Shown here in pieces: positions 23,648 to 33,257 of a stretch of 64,000 nt of DNA (positions are counted from its first letter, which is position 1; each line of letters starts with the position of its first letter). Made by a program: the position numbers and the translations under genes. Origin of the DNA: Haliscomenobacter sp. (GTDB lineage: Bacteria; Bacteroidota; Bacteroidia; Chitinophagales; Saprospiraceae); contig JADJHZ010000006.1 of NCBI GenBank assembly GCA_016707205.1, positions 248,001-312,000 of the forward strand, read 5' to 3'. The notes below the pieces were generated by a model that saw only the letters and a list, made by a program, of their open reading frames with translations, did no database searches and was not told the DNA's origin.

Positions 23648-24529
23648 CTAAGCCATTTTACCGGTTTCTAACCGGTATCCCACCCCATGCACAGCGACAA
23701 TAGACACCGACGGGTCGGCCGACAGCTTTTTCCGCAACCGGGAGACAAAGACATCCACGCTTCGGCCGACCAACACCCCTTCATCCGCCCAAACCTGGGT
23801 GAGGATGAACTCCCGCTCGAGCAACTGGCCGGAGTGGGTAACAAAAAGCCGGAGCAATTTCGCCTCCCGAAAGGTCAAGTCCTGGCGTAGGCCTCCGCAT
23901 TCCAATACCTGGCCGGCCACGTCCAAACGCGACTGGCCAAACGTAAGCCAAGGCGGCCCTCCTTCGGAAGGGCCGCCTTGGCCCTTGCGGCGGCGCAAAA
24001 ACAACCAAAGGCCAAGCCCCGCACTGCCCAACAGGGCTATCCATTGCAGGCCCTTCTTTCTCAGGAACCACCTGCCCGGACTGGCATGCACAAACGAAAT
24101 CTCCAGGTAATGGCAGCCTTTTGGCATAGACCTTCCGGTACAGGGTACGCCCTCGCTGCCAGATAAATCCGCCTTTTGATACCCCAAATCAATCATCGCA
24201 TCGGCACAACGGCGCACGGTCACTTCGTATGCATCGCGGATTCCGTAGTGGTCCAGGGATTGCTGCAACAAGGAGGGCAAAGAGTCGTACGCAAAAGACG
24301 ATTCGAGGCGGACCCGCCAAATGCCATCGGCAACCTGTTCCACCGCAGGTATCCGGCTCGTGCTGTCTCCTGCGGCCCTCAGCAATCCGTCTGCCGTGCG
24401 GCGCAATGCGAGGTTGACCTTCTCAGGCGCCTTCCCCGGGTAGTTTTCTGGCGTAAGGGATAGTATCCATGCCGTAAACGGCAAAACGGCCAGTAAAACC
24501 CCGTATTTTTCAAATCGAATCCATGGCAT
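23648..24529 (-). CDS. membrane-anchored winged-helix transcriptional regulator
   Basis: A 293-residue protein in the order: TM segment (residues 10-25), extracytoplasmic domain of about 130 residues (with Cys108, Cys130 and Cys139), second TM segment (160-178), then an OmpR/PhoB-type winged helix (195-289) with the recognition helix GRSVDVFVSRLRKKL and wing VHGVGYRLE. No receiver domain is present, so it looks like a one-component transmembrane sensor-regulator, like ToxR or CadC but with the DNA-binding domain at the C-terminus. It starts 21 bases after an Asp-box protein gene on the same strand, which may supply or sense its signal (inference). Target genes are unknown. Confidence 0.8.
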   Translation of the reverse strand: MPWIRFEKYGVLLAVLPFTAWILSLTPENYPGKAPEKVNLALRRTADGLLRAAGDSTSRIPAVEQVADGIWRVRLESSFAYDSLPSLLQQSLDHYGIRDAYEVTVRRCADAMIDLGYQKADLSGSEGVPCTGRSMPKGCHYLEISFVHASPGRWFLRKKGLQWIALLGSAGLGLWLFLRRRKGQGGPSEGGPPWLTFGQSRLDVAGQVLECGGLRQDLTFREAKLLRLFVTHSGQLLEREFILTQVWADEGVLVGRSVDVFVSRLRKKLSADPSVSIVAVHGVGYRLETGKMA

Positions 24530-24550
24530 ACCCGAAGATAACGCGCTTTT

Positions 24551-25612
24551 TCAACAGCCCGTAATCCGCAGGGCGAAAATCCGGTTTCCCGATGCCGTCA
24601 GGCGGATAAAAGTTGCCGCTCCGGCATCAAGGGGTTGGATCAACTCCCATGTTTTGCCCTGGTCTGCCGAGCGGAAAACCCCGGCATCGCTGGTGGAGAA
24701 AAGGTATTCACCCGCTTGCTCTATATCGTACATGCTGTTTAGCGCCGTTGGGAGCTTGCCGCCGTTCAGCGCCTCCCAGGTAGCGCCCTGGTCGGAGGAG
24801 ATAAATACCCTGTTCCTTGGTTGTCTTCCAAACTGCGTTTCTGCGCCAAGAATGGCGGCCATGTTGTCTCCCAGCATCCCGATGTGCACCGCATGGCCTC
24901 CCTTCAGCGACCAATCCCACTGCGGGCCGCCGTTGGTCAGTACCCAATCCCAGTGCGCTCCGTTGTCGGTAGAGCGCATCACGCCCCGGTTGCCCCCGGC
25001 AATCAGCACGCCGTTTATCTCGATGAGTTTGGTGATGGCGCCACTTACCGAGGTGAAGACCTGCTCCCAGGTTTTTCCGTAGTCAGCGGATCTATAAATC
25101 CCCTTGTCGCAGCCAACGAACAACGCCCCGCCCTGGGTTTCCGCGACCGAATGAATCACCTGACCGTTCAGCCCCTGGCTCAACGACATCCAAAGGCCCG
25201 TAGCCGGTTGGCGGTGAACCAACCCATTCCTGCCGTTGAGGACGAGGAGTCCGGATTTCCCCGAATAGATTTCCGTGATAGGACTTCCGATCAACAGGTC
25301 TTTCTCCCAAACAGGCTGTCCGGAATCCATGCGTCCGCGATACAACCCTTCAGCGGCGCCAAGCCACCATTCGTTGCCTTCTGCATAAAAATCAAATGGC
25401 TGCAGCTTGCCGGGAAGCCCAGCGCTGACCTCTACCCAGCTCTGGCCCCCGTCGGCCGATTGCTGAAGGATTTCCTCCTCTGGCTTTGGAAAAACTTCCG
25501 GAAACGCCGCCTTCAGGCTTGCCGTTGGGATCGAAATGACCGCCGGGGCAGGACCGCCGGTGAAAAAAATCGGAGAAAAAAGAAGAACAAAAAGAAAATG
25601 GATCGGAATCAT
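24551..25612 (-). CDS. secreted Asp-box (BNR) beta-propeller protein
   Basis: A 353-residue protein with an N-terminal signal sequence (MIPIHFLFVLLFSPIFFTGG). At least five Asp-box motifs S-x-D-x-G-x-x-W are spaced along it: SADGGQSW, SADYGKTW, STDNGAHW, SSDQGATW and SADQGKTW. This fold occurs in sortilin/VPS10-like, YCF48-like and sialidase-like propellers; no sialidase arginine triad is evident, so a binding or scaffold role is more likely than catalysis. It is the first gene of a two-gene unit with the membrane winged-helix regulator. Confidence 0.78.
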   Translation of the reverse strand: MIPIHFLFVLLFSPIFFTGGPAPAVISIPTASLKAAFPEVFPKPEEEILQQSADGGQSWVEVSAGLPGKLQPFDFYAEGNEWWLGAAEGLYRGRMDSGQPVWEKDLLIGSPITEIYSGKSGLLVLNGRNGLVHRQPATGLWMSLSQGLNGQVIHSVAETQGGALFVGCDKGIYRSADYGKTWEQVFTSVSGAITKLIEINGVLIAGGNRGVMRSTDNGAHWDWVLTNGGPQWDWSLKGGHAVHIGMLGDNMAAILGAETQFGRQPRNRVFISSDQGATWEALNGGKLPTALNSMYDIEQAGEYLFSTSDAGVFRSADQGKTWELIQPLDAGAATFIRLTASGNRIFALRITGC

Positions 25613-25750
25613 AAAATATTTATTTTGGACAAATATGAAGCCTTTCGCCGCTTCCGTCCATTTATTGCCGGTAAAATGATGTAAAGGAATTGTAAAAGGT
25701 TACTCTTTGTTTGAGAACGCCATTTCATCTCTCAAAAAATCCGCCATCCA

Positions 25751-26587
25751 ATGAATCACCCGATGTACCCTTGCCTTTGGTTTGACCAAAACGCCCAAGA
25801 AGCGGCGGCGTTTTATTGCTCCGTTTTCCCCAATTCCCGGTTGCTGCAGGAAAACCCGATGGCCGTCACCTTCCTGGTGAACGGGACCAAACTGATGGCT
25901 CTGAACGGCGGCCCGACGTACCAGATCAACCCCGCCATTTCCTTTTTCTACTACTGCGGTAGCGAAGAGGAGATTTTGCGCCTTTATCCCATTCTTTCCG
26001 AGCAGGGGCAGGTGCTGATGCCGCTGGATAAATACGACTGGTCGCCCAAATACGCCTGGGTCGTCGACCGGTTTGGCGTAAGCTGGCAACTGGATATGGA
26101 CCCGATCAACTCGCCGCAGAAGGTCGTCCCCAGTTTACTCTTCGCCAATGCGAAATCGGGCGAAGTCAAAAACGCCCTGACCCACTACAGCCGGATCTTT
26201 CCCGACTCCAGGATCTTGATGGAAGCCCCCTACCCGCCTTCGGCGCAACAGCCCGAAGGCGCCCTGCTCTTTGCCCAGTTCAAGCTGTCGGGCTTTATCT
26301 TCAATTCCATGAGCAGTTCCATACCCCACGATTTTGATTTCTGCCCCGCCGTTTCGTTTGTTATCGAGGCGGACACCCAGGAAACGATCGACTATTTTTG
26401 GGAGCAGCTCGGCGCCGACGGCCAGTTCGGCAGGTGCGGATGGCTGGTCGACCGGTTTGGCGTGTCCTGGCAGGTGATTCCCGCAATGCTATCGGCATTA
26501 ATGAACGATCCGGAAAAAGCGCCCCGGGTAGTCCAGGCGTTTTTGGCGATGGACAAACTGGACCTGGAAACGCTCCAAAATGCCTGA
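25751..26587 (+). CDS. VOC-superfamily protein, two PhnB-like domains
   Basis: 278 residues made of two tandem vicinal-oxygen-chelate repeats: MYPCLWFDQNAQEAAAFY...AWVVDRFGVSWQL (1-120) and VPSLLFANAKSGEVKNAL...GWLVDRFGVSWQV (about 125-255). Each repeat ends with the same VDRFGVSWQ signature, the hallmark of the PhnB / 3-demethylubiquinone methyltransferase-like VOC group. Members are metal-binding folds with mostly unknown substrates. The small gene at 26600 follows closely and may be co-transcribed. Confidence 0.88.
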   Translation: MNHPMYPCLWFDQNAQEAAAFYCSVFPNSRLLQENPMAVTFLVNGTKLMALNGGPTYQINPAISFFYYCGSEEEILRLYPILSEQGQVLMPLDKYDWSPKYAWVVDRFGVSWQLDMDPINSPQKVVPSLLFANAKSGEVKNALTHYSRIFPDSRILMEAPYPPSAQQPEGALLFAQFKLSGFIFNSMSSSIPHDFDFCPAVSFVIEADTQETIDYFWEQLGADGQFGRCGWLVDRFGVSWQVIPAMLSALMNDPEKAPRVVQAFLAMDKLDLETLQNA

Positions 26588-26599
26588 AGATTTAGCCCG

Positions 26600-26917
26600 A
26601 TGAACCGTTATTTCTGGACCGGAATTTGCCGCACAGAACGCCAGGAGGGAATCAACCAAATTCGGGACTGTATCGGGCGTTATGGATTCCTGACCGATTC
26701 CCGGTTCTTTTCCGATCTGGCCATGAGTATGCAGATCGAATTGGAAGAACGGCAGGTCCCGGCATGTTACTCCGACCTTGCCGGCGTTATCCAACTTTCG
26801 CCGTTGCCGCCAGAACAACCCGCTGAATCTTCCGAAGAATGTCTTATTTTGCTGCACGTTGCGTTTGCCCGGGGAACGGGAAATCTGGAAATAGATATTC
26901 CCGAAGTACCTGGATAA
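26600..26917 (+). CDS. conserved small protein of unknown function
   Basis: A soluble 105-residue protein beginning MNRYFWTGICRTERQEGINQ and ending FARGTGNLEIDIPEVPG. It resembles short Bacteroidota proteins of the same length that start with RYFWTG and end with KGTGxLxxxVPxVPG (recollection, not searched). There is no signal peptide or TM segment. It starts 12 bases after the VOC gene, so translation may be coupled. Confidence 0.7.
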   Translation: MNRYFWTGICRTERQEGINQIRDCIGRYGFLTDSRFFSDLAMSMQIELEERQVPACYSDLAGVIQLSPLPPEQPAESSEECLILLHVAFARGTGNLEIDIPEVPG

Positions 26918-26973
26918 CCAATTTTCGTTCGAACACTGACATCCGTTCAAAATTTTAAACAAAACCAGTTCCT

Positions 26974-27552
26974 ATGCCAGTCCGCTCTTTAAGTCTATTA
27001 TCGCTCATTGGGCTTTTCTTTTCCCTCTTATCCTGCGGAAACCAATCCCAGACCAACCAAAGTCCTACTCCCTCGCCGGCGCCCGACTCGGCCGCCGTAG
27101 CAGATGTCATCCATGGGTTTTATCAGTGGTACGACGCGTTTATCGAGAATGGCGGGGAAAAATCGGGGTTCACAAAGGAAGAAAACGGTCATTTGGCGTT
27201 GGATTCCGTTGCCTTTGAGACCTATTTTGCTCAATTCCAAGAAACCGGATTTGTCAGCGAGGAATTTGTACAAAACGAATGGGCGTTCTTTAAAAAATGT
27301 GCCGCGTTTTGGCAGAACGAATCCCTGGGCGAAGTGCCAACCTGCCTCGACGCCGATAAATATTTCTGCGCCCAGGATTGGGACATCCAGTTTTGGACTA
27401 CCGCTCCGGTAAGGATCAACCCACTGGGCGACAACCGGATGGCCGCCACCCTTTACGGTGGGGAGTCCGAAGAACGCAACTTCGAGCTAAAAAAAGAGGG
27501 CGACAAATGGGTATTGACGAAAATCGAATGCGATATGGGGATGGAAGAATAG
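26974..27552 (+). CDS. lipoprotein of unknown function (DUF3828-like)
   Basis: A 192-residue lipoprotein with lipobox LLSC at residues 19-22 and a Pro/Ser/Gln-rich linker. The mature part is a small alpha+beta domain (VADVIHGFYQWYDAF ... RNFELKKEGDKWVLTKIEC) similar in outline to DUF3828/NTF2-like modules, in which a final KWVLxxI strand is typical. The family assignment is tentative. Its stop codon is followed 12 bases later by a long-hairpin element that may serve as its transcript end. Confidence 0.72.
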   Translation: MPVRSLSLLSLIGLFFSLLSCGNQSQTNQSPTPSPAPDSAAVADVIHGFYQWYDAFIENGGEKSGFTKEENGHLALDSVAFETYFAQFQETGFVSEEFVQNEWAFFKKCAAFWQNESLGEVPTCLDADKYFCAQDWDIQFWTTAPVRINPLGDNRMAATLYGGESEERNFELKKEGDKWVLTKIECDMGMEE

Positions 27553-27564
27553 CCTGCTGTTCAT

Positions 27565-27721
27565 GGGGCTGTCTCAAAAGACCAATCTTTGCCACCGGCA
27601 TGAAATTTTATTTTCTTTTTTCAATTCTAATAAAAAATTGCTCTGCAATTTTTTGTTAGAATTGAAAAAAGAAAATATTTTTTGGCCGCCAGGGGCGAAG
27701 ACAGTCTTTTGAGACAAGCCC
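27565..27721. mobile_element. MITE-like long-hairpin element with IS-type termini
   Basis: A 157-base element bounded by inverted ends GGGGCTGTCTCAAAAGAC and GTCTTTTGAGACAAGCCC. Inside is a second, nearly perfect inverted repeat with arms of about 38 bases around TCT near 27641 (arms include TTTTTTCAATTCTAA and TTAGAATTGAAAAAA). It has no coding capacity. TGTCTCAAAAGA termini are typical of some Bacteroidota insertion sequences, so this is most likely a non-autonomous derivative; it would also terminate or process transcripts. Confidence 0.65.
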
Positions 27722-27793
27722 GATTCCGGCTCGTTCGCGGGAATCCTAAGATTCCCTGCGGAACTATCCGCCGGTCCCCTGACCGGCGGGCCA
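27722..27793. repeat. palindromic repeat family GGAATC / CCGGTC, copy a
   Basis: Two hairpins: GGGAATC-CTAA-GATTCCC (27739-27756) and CCGCCGGTC-CCCT-GACCGGCGG (27768-27789), joined by GCGGAACTAT. The same pair recurs at 53977-54074 and 59581-59630, and a degenerate form at 63787-63829. Confidence 0.65.
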
Positions 27794-27833
27794 TTCAATA
27801 AACCATTTTGCAATAAAGAACACCTGCCACTCC

Positions 27834-28601
27834 ATGCCGCCATACACCCATGCCATCGTCCGCGAAGTACCCGATGCCTATGCCGAATGCCTTACCCTGG
27901 AGGCCATCGACGCCCCGATCGATGTGCCTAAAGCCCGGGAGCAGCACGCGCATTTTTGTGCCATCCTGGCCGGCCTGGGGCTTGAGGTAACCCGGCTGGA
28001 GGCAGACGAATCCCTGCCCGATTGCTGTTTTATCGAGGATACTGCCGTTCTGGTGGACGACCTCGCCATTTTGACCAACCCCGGGGCGCCCAGCCGGATA
28101 AAGGAAGTGGAAGCCGTCGAAAAAGCGCTCCACGGAATCAAACCCCTGGCGAAAATCCTCCCCCCCGGAACCCTCGATGGGGGCGATGTGCTGGTCATCG
28201 GCAAAACGATCTATATCGGGCTTTCCACCCGGACCAATGAAGCAGGCATAAGGCAATTTGCCGCTTTGGTGGAGCCCAACGGATACGCCGTCGTCTCCGT
28301 TCCCGTTTCCGGGCTGTTGCACCTGAAATCAGCGGTTACTTACCTCGGAAACGGCCAGGTCATCCTGGCGCCGGCCTATGTAGATCCCTCCTTTTTCAAG
28401 GAATACCACCTGCTGGAATTGTCCGAAGCGGAGGCCTACTGCGCCAACTGCCTGAACGTGAATGGAACCATCCTGATGCCCGAAGGATACGAACAAGTGA
28501 AAAAACAGATCGAAAACCTGGGCTTCCCGGTAATCGAACTGGACATGTCGGAATTTAAAAAAGGAGATGGCGCCTTGACCTGCAAGGCGTTGTTATATTA
28601 A
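27834..28601 (+). CDS. DDAH-type dimethylargininase / amidinohydrolase
   Basis: A 255-residue pentein-fold protein. Family motifs are present in order: CCFIEDTAVL (substrate-binding Asp/Glu), TLDGGDVLVIG, the catalytic His in LHLKSAVTYLG and the catalytic Cys near the C-terminus in GDGALTCKALLY. Dimethylarginine dimethylaminohydrolase converts methylated arginine to citrulline and dimethylamine; close bacterial relatives may hydrolyse other guanidino compounds. It is cytoplasmic (no signal). The next gene starts 7 bases after the stop. Confidence 0.88.
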   Translation: MPPYTHAIVREVPDAYAECLTLEAIDAPIDVPKAREQHAHFCAILAGLGLEVTRLEADESLPDCCFIEDTAVLVDDLAILTNPGAPSRIKEVEAVEKALHGIKPLAKILPPGTLDGGDVLVIGKTIYIGLSTRTNEAGIRQFAALVEPNGYAVVSVPVSGLLHLKSAVTYLGNGQVILAPAYVDPSFFKEYHLLELSEAEAYCANCLNVNGTILMPEGYEQVKKQIENLGFPVIELDMSEFKKGDGALTCKALLY

Positions 28602-28608
28602 TGATATT

Positions 28609-28866
28609 ATGAACCTGACCGACTGGATCGGCGCCGCCGGCGTTTCCGTCTTATTAGTTGCTTACGTGCTCAGTTTGAGGAATATCCTTTCCAAAGACGG
28701 CAGCGCATACGCTTTGCTCAATTTCCTTGGCGCAGCCCTCGCCTGCCTGGCATCCATCATGCTGCGCTATTGGCCCTTTATTGTTTTGGAAGCCGCCTGG
28801 GCGTTGGTTTCTTTAGCTGCGCTGGCCCGGATTCCGAAACGAATTTCCACCAATGCTGCCTTATGA
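28609..28866 (+). CDS. CBU_0592-like small membrane protein
   Basis: 85 residues with three predicted TM segments (about 5-23, 34-53 and 55-74). The pattern DWIGAAGVSVLLVAYVLS, then LLNFLGAALACLASI, then FIVLEAAWALVSL is characteristic of the CBU_0592 family. Function is unknown. It lies directly downstream of the DDAH gene and slightly upstream of another small membrane protein. Confidence 0.78.
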   Translation: MNLTDWIGAAGVSVLLVAYVLSLRNILSKDGSAYALLNFLGAALACLASIMLRYWPFIVLEAAWALVSLAALARIPKRISTNAAL

Positions 28867-28888
28867 GCCCGACATTAAACCTATACCA

Positions 28889-29290
28889 ATGAACGCCTTA
28901 AAAACCACCATTTTACCCATTCTCCTGGCTACCGTATGGATCAGCCTGTCCGAGTTCGTCCGCAACGAGTTTTTGCTCAAGTCCTATTGGACGGCCCATT
29001 ACGAAAACATGGGCCTGATCTTCCCTTCCGAGCCGGTCAACGGCGCCATGTGGGGCGTTTGGTCGCTCCTTTTTGCCATTGCCATCTTCATCCTTTCCCG
29101 GAAGTTCACCCTCTGGCAAACTACCTTCCTGGCCTGGGGCGTGGGGTTTGTGTTGATGTGGGTCGTTACCGGCAACCTGGGCGTTTTGCCCTACGGCATT
29201 CTCGTCTATGCCGTTCCGCTGAGTTTACTGGAAGCGTTTTGGGCTTCCTGGATTATTCGCAAAATTTCTATTCAAAACACCCAAAATTAA
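28889..29290 (+). CDS. small integral membrane protein of unknown function
   Basis: 133 residues with about four hydrophobic segments (TILPILLATVWISL, AMWGVWSLLFAIAIFIL, FLAWGVGFVLMWVV, ILVYAVPLSLLEAFWASWI). The ATG at 28889 is preferred over an in-frame alternative at 28853 that would add charged residues before the first TM segment and overlap the preceding gene. No family is recognised with confidence. It probably shares a transcript with its neighbours on both sides. Confidence 0.68.
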   Translation: MNALKTTILPILLATVWISLSEFVRNEFLLKSYWTAHYENMGLIFPSEPVNGAMWGVWSLLFAIAIFILSRKFTLWQTTFLAWGVGFVLMWVVTGNLGVLPYGILVYAVPLSLLEAFWASWIIRKISIQNTQN

Positions 29291-29295
29291 CCACC

Positions 29296-29697
29296 ATGGA
29301 ACGCAGAACCAAAGACAATCCCTGGAAGCTCAAAACGCCTCCCCTTACCTCCGATTACGAAATGTACATCGACGAAAAAGACGGCCAGGAGGTCATCGTG
29401 TGCACGGTCGGCAAAACCGTGCTGCTCTACGACGCCCGTTGCATCAACGACCTACATGCCATGCTTAAGGATCACGGCGACTGGATGGAACTCGGCGCCG
29501 CCGACGAACAAAAGCCCGCCAAGGAAGGCACCGTCGAAGCCTGGGGCCGCTCCGAAACCAACCCCGTGGGCGGTTGGTACGGGCTAAAAAAAGGCCTCCG
29601 TGGCCGGTTTGGGATGTACCTCCCCCCGCTCATGGAAGCCCTCGGCCTGGCTGAAGTAGAACACAACGCCCGGAATAACCGGATGCGGGCGATATAG
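29296..29697 (+). CDS. conserved hypothetical protein (DUF6855-like)
   Basis: A soluble 133-residue protein starting 5 bases after the preceding stop. It is strongly patterned: MERRTKDNPWKLKTPP, HGDWMELGAADEQKPAKEGT, VGGWYGLKKGLRGRFGMYLP and a C-terminus EVEHNARNNRMRAI. This resembles a conserved family I recall as DUF6855, not verified here. The ATG at 29296 fixes this N-terminus; the frame is open further upstream but only through the membrane-protein gene. Function is unknown. Confidence 0.7.
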   Translation: MERRTKDNPWKLKTPPLTSDYEMYIDEKDGQEVIVCTVGKTVLLYDARCINDLHAMLKDHGDWMELGAADEQKPAKEGTVEAWGRSETNPVGGWYGLKKGLRGRFGMYLPPLMEALGLAEVEHNARNNRMRAI

Positions 29698-29785
29698 ATT
29701 TTGCGGCATACCGTTTCCAACTGGCGGGAGGCGCCAAACTGGTCCAAACTAGAAGTGCAAAAGCACGGTATTTATAGCCGAAACA

Positions 29786-32700
29786 TTAGAAATTATGCAC
29801 GTCGCCAATGCTTACCAATCCAGATTGTGCCTTGCCTTGTAGCAGCGTATTCACCATCGCTTTGGCCATGCCGTCCACTGCTCCTGATGCATTGAAATTG
29901 AATGGAAGCATCAAGGTGAACGTTTGCCCCACAAAGACGACGTTGCATTTCATGGATACACTTCCGCTCTGAATGCTATTCAATTGCCCTGCAAACTCGG
30001 CAGACTTAATATCAATGGCCCCTCCGGCTCCATTATCCAACAACCATTTAGCTGCCAAGGAGAAGTAGTCTGTTGCGGTTTCAAGCAGATTTAATGGTGT
30101 TTTGGCCCCTTCAAAAGCTAACCGTAAAGGGTTAATATTATCGTTCGCTTTTTGAAGTTCATCTATTGCCTTATTTAATCCCTCATTGGCAATATCAATT
30201 CCTTTCTTCAAGTTTTCATAATTGGGCATTGGAATGTCAACCCCCACGCTGGTTCCAGGGACTGTTGCCCGAATGTAGGGAGGAATTTGCTTAAGTGGTA
30301 CCGGTGCACATACTTTTCGTGCTTCTGGGATAACTTCTGTCACCGTCTTTGTAGTCCACCCGATAACTTTTCCGAATAATCCTCCTATTATAGGCACTTT
30401 TTCTAAGGTTTCTACTGTAACATAAATAATCTTATCCGTACATATTTCTGGTGGAACGAGTTCCCAAGCCCTGTCAACAGCTCCTAGCGCATTATCTTTA
30501 GCTTTTTGAGCATCATCAATTCGCTTAATCCCTTGCTCGTAAGCATTCTTAGTAAATTCCACCAAATCTCGTGCAGCCCTAAAAGCCTCCTGTTTAGCCT
30601 TCGTTTCCTGTGCTAAAATGTTCGTAGCCGCGCTATTCAGGGAATTCAGGAAATCGCTTCTCATAGCAACCTGGAGCTGCATGTTCTGAGGAGTAAACAG
30701 ATCATTTCCCTTTGCGGAAATTCCAGCGGAAAACATATTGAATATCTTTCCCTCGCTGGCAAAGCCAAAACCGGTTTTTGATACATCAATGTTCGCATTT
30801 CTGGAGAGGCTCAATATATCAACCACTCCGTTCATTTTCATAAATGAGTGGTTGGGGTCTGTGAGGCCCGCTTTGGTGAAATCCAGCATCGCTTCCCCTC
30901 CTAAATCAAAAATTTTCAATCCGGCATTCGGCAAACTAATACGATCCAGTGTCGCATAACCCCTTATACCTGAGTCATATGCCGCCAGTAAATCGAGCCG
31001 TGCGCCCAATTGCATAATGCGGCCATCTCCTTTGATACGCAGCCCGGGGTCGTAGTTTTTTTCTGCGATGGTCATGGCAGAGGGAATCATGGTTACTTCG
31101 ACATCCTTCAACGACATCGGGATAGCCCCCAACGGAAGGCTTTTCAGGTATTGTTGTGCATCTTGATCAAAAAATCCCTGCATGAGTTTTTCCAGGCTTA
31201 ATTCATTGTACCGAACAGAGATCATACTTTTCATGAGGTCTTTGGAATCTAAAAACCCCGCGATATTTGCTTGCAGACTGCCCAACATCAAATCGCCCCG
31301 CACGCCTATTTTTTTGGCGGGCCCTGTGGCTCCTACATCCAACCCAAAATTGCTGATGGTAATACCAGGAAAACCAAAGGGCGTATCCCATTTTGACCAC
31401 CGGCCATGTACAGTATCAGGTTCAGGTCCTTATTAGTTGGATCCAGCGCCATTTGTCCGTGCAAGGTCAATGCGTCGCCCCTCCCCCGCAACTCGGGAAT
31501 AGTACCTTCCACACTCATACCTATGGCGGCTACTTTGGTGCTTGGTTCAAGAGAAATGTTTAAATCTTTGACTTGAAACAGTCCCAAATCCAAAGAAGTA
31601 TGGTCCAATTTACCGGTGAGTTTTATGGCTGCATTTTTCTCGGCAGGCATGTCGGTTCTTACCGTAACGGAATTTATTTTTTCCAGTAATGGCACCCGTT
31701 TAGTCGGCATTTCATATTTGCCCAATAAAACGAAGCCAGGGCGAACCTTTTCGCTCGAAAAATCCATTTCATCGAGCAGTTCCAAGGATATTTCTTTCTG
31801 GGCATTCTGTGAGTATGCATATACAATGGCCATATTACCGAGATCAAGCCCGTCAATATATCTCAGGTTGTTATTGAGTTTGGCCAGGGAATAATCTTCC
31901 TCGGGGCGAAACCCCAACAAGAAGTCATTCTTGCTGCCGGAGTTGAAAATGCATACAGCTTCAATTCTCCCGATGTCGGTGCGGCCTTTAAGGGAAAGTA
32001 CTTTTTCATTGTCAAATTTCACTACTGGTTCGTATAATGCCACATCCATAAGCGCATCCGGGAAGGTCTGAAATTGAACATTATTGTACTTTTGTAAAGC
32101 ATCTATCAGGAGCTTCATTTCAATTTCGTTTCGAGAAGCGGTAATTTCCCATGTCGTCTGCTTTTTTTCGCTTTTTGCCTCCCCCTGCAAGTCAAAATCG
32201 AGGCCTCCGATATCTACAACTCCAGATAACTGACCCTTTTTATCGGCATTTTTTCCTTTGTCTTCTCTGTCTTTGTCAATGGTAAAAATAATCTCTGTTT
32301 GGTCTAATTGACAGTTCATATAGCCAATGACATTGTTTTCAGGCTGCCTGAACAGAGAAGTGATTACATACGTTTCTTTTTCTTGAGGGTACAGCAAAAT
32401 ATGCACCTTTTCCAGGTCTATTTTATTTTGCAACATGGCAGGGATCCATAGCTTTATTTTTTCACCGTCCAGTTCAATTTGATTGGAGGCGCCCGAAGGA
32501 AAAAGAGCAGTAATCTCAATGATTTTTTCGTTTGGCCCGGCGATGACTTCAAGTGACACGTCTTGTACTCCGAACATAGCCATTTCGCCTGAAATGTGAT
32601 AGTCAAAAGTATCTTTTCCGGAATTGTACTTAACCAGAATAGTTTCCTCGTTCAAATCGAAGTCTTTGACTATTTTTTTGAACGTCTTCTTAAAATCATT

Positions 32701-32799
32701 AATCGTAACCGACTCCGGGCTGTTTTTTTGCGCCATGGCAGGCTCCCAAAGGATGAAAAAAAACAGGCCAAGAATAAAAAAGTACCCATTTTTGAGCAT
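29786..32799 (-). CDS. large secreted protein of unknown function, split by a frameshift
   Basis: Two reading frames join if one base is restored near 31400-31404: upstream ...NLILYMAGG continues in the other frame as SKWDTPFGFPGITISNFG. The restored protein has about 1,004 residues, starting at the ATG at 32799 (signal peptide MLKNGYFFILGLFFFILWEP); an ATG at 32841 would add 14 residues. The N-terminal two-thirds looks beta-rich with recurrent short hydrophobic strands; after about residue 720 comes a helical/coiled-coil stretch (AKQEAFRAARDLVEFTKNAY; later KKGIDIANEGLNKAIDELQ), then a short C-terminal beta region. No family is recognised. By eye its base composition is more AT-rich than its neighbours, which may indicate transfer. 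Confidence 0.7.
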
Positions 32800-32841
32800 G
32801 GAAAAAGGACTCCACTCGTAAACATCTATGAGGGTTTTCAT

Positions 32842-33257
32842 GAGGTAGATATCTGTTCATTCCCTTGTAGCTGGAGTTTGTGTCCCCGATACACCATATC
32901 CAGAAGCGTAGGGACTGAAAGTGAAGTAATGAACGCTTAATCAAGGTGAGGTTTGAGTAGGTTGGAAAGGGTCGAGGGTTTAATAACCTAAGAAATAGGC
33001 CCACACCGAATTTAAATATACACAACCTTTGGGGTAGTTCCAATGACATTCATCAGCTACAATAGCATACGCATTGAAACGCGAAAGGTAGGTTGGTGGA
33101 TTTGGTTGGCGCAGGCCAGGTCTTCGATCGCAGACGGAAAGCCGAATGAGGCATTTAGCCCTCAAAGGAAATTTTGCCCCAATTCCTTCCTGATGCCAGC
33201 TTGAACGCAAAAACGTTTCCTTTTTTCCCTAGCTTAGCCTGTCAAAACACGAAAACC
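32842..33257. other. intergenic region without recognisable features
   Basis: About 415 bases separate the divergently oriented large secreted protein and the acetylesterase gene. I see no convincing ORF, palindrome or promoter consensus here. It should contain promoters for both genes. Confidence 0.5.

Noticed and set aside
24551..25612. Calling the Asp-box protein a sialidase
   Set aside because: Asp-boxes are structural; the arginine triad and other catalytic residues of sialidases are not evident.
32980..33210. Short minus-strand frame in the 33 kb gap
   Set aside because: No ribosome-binding context, no recognisable pattern and ends within intergenic DNA; could not be supported as a gene.
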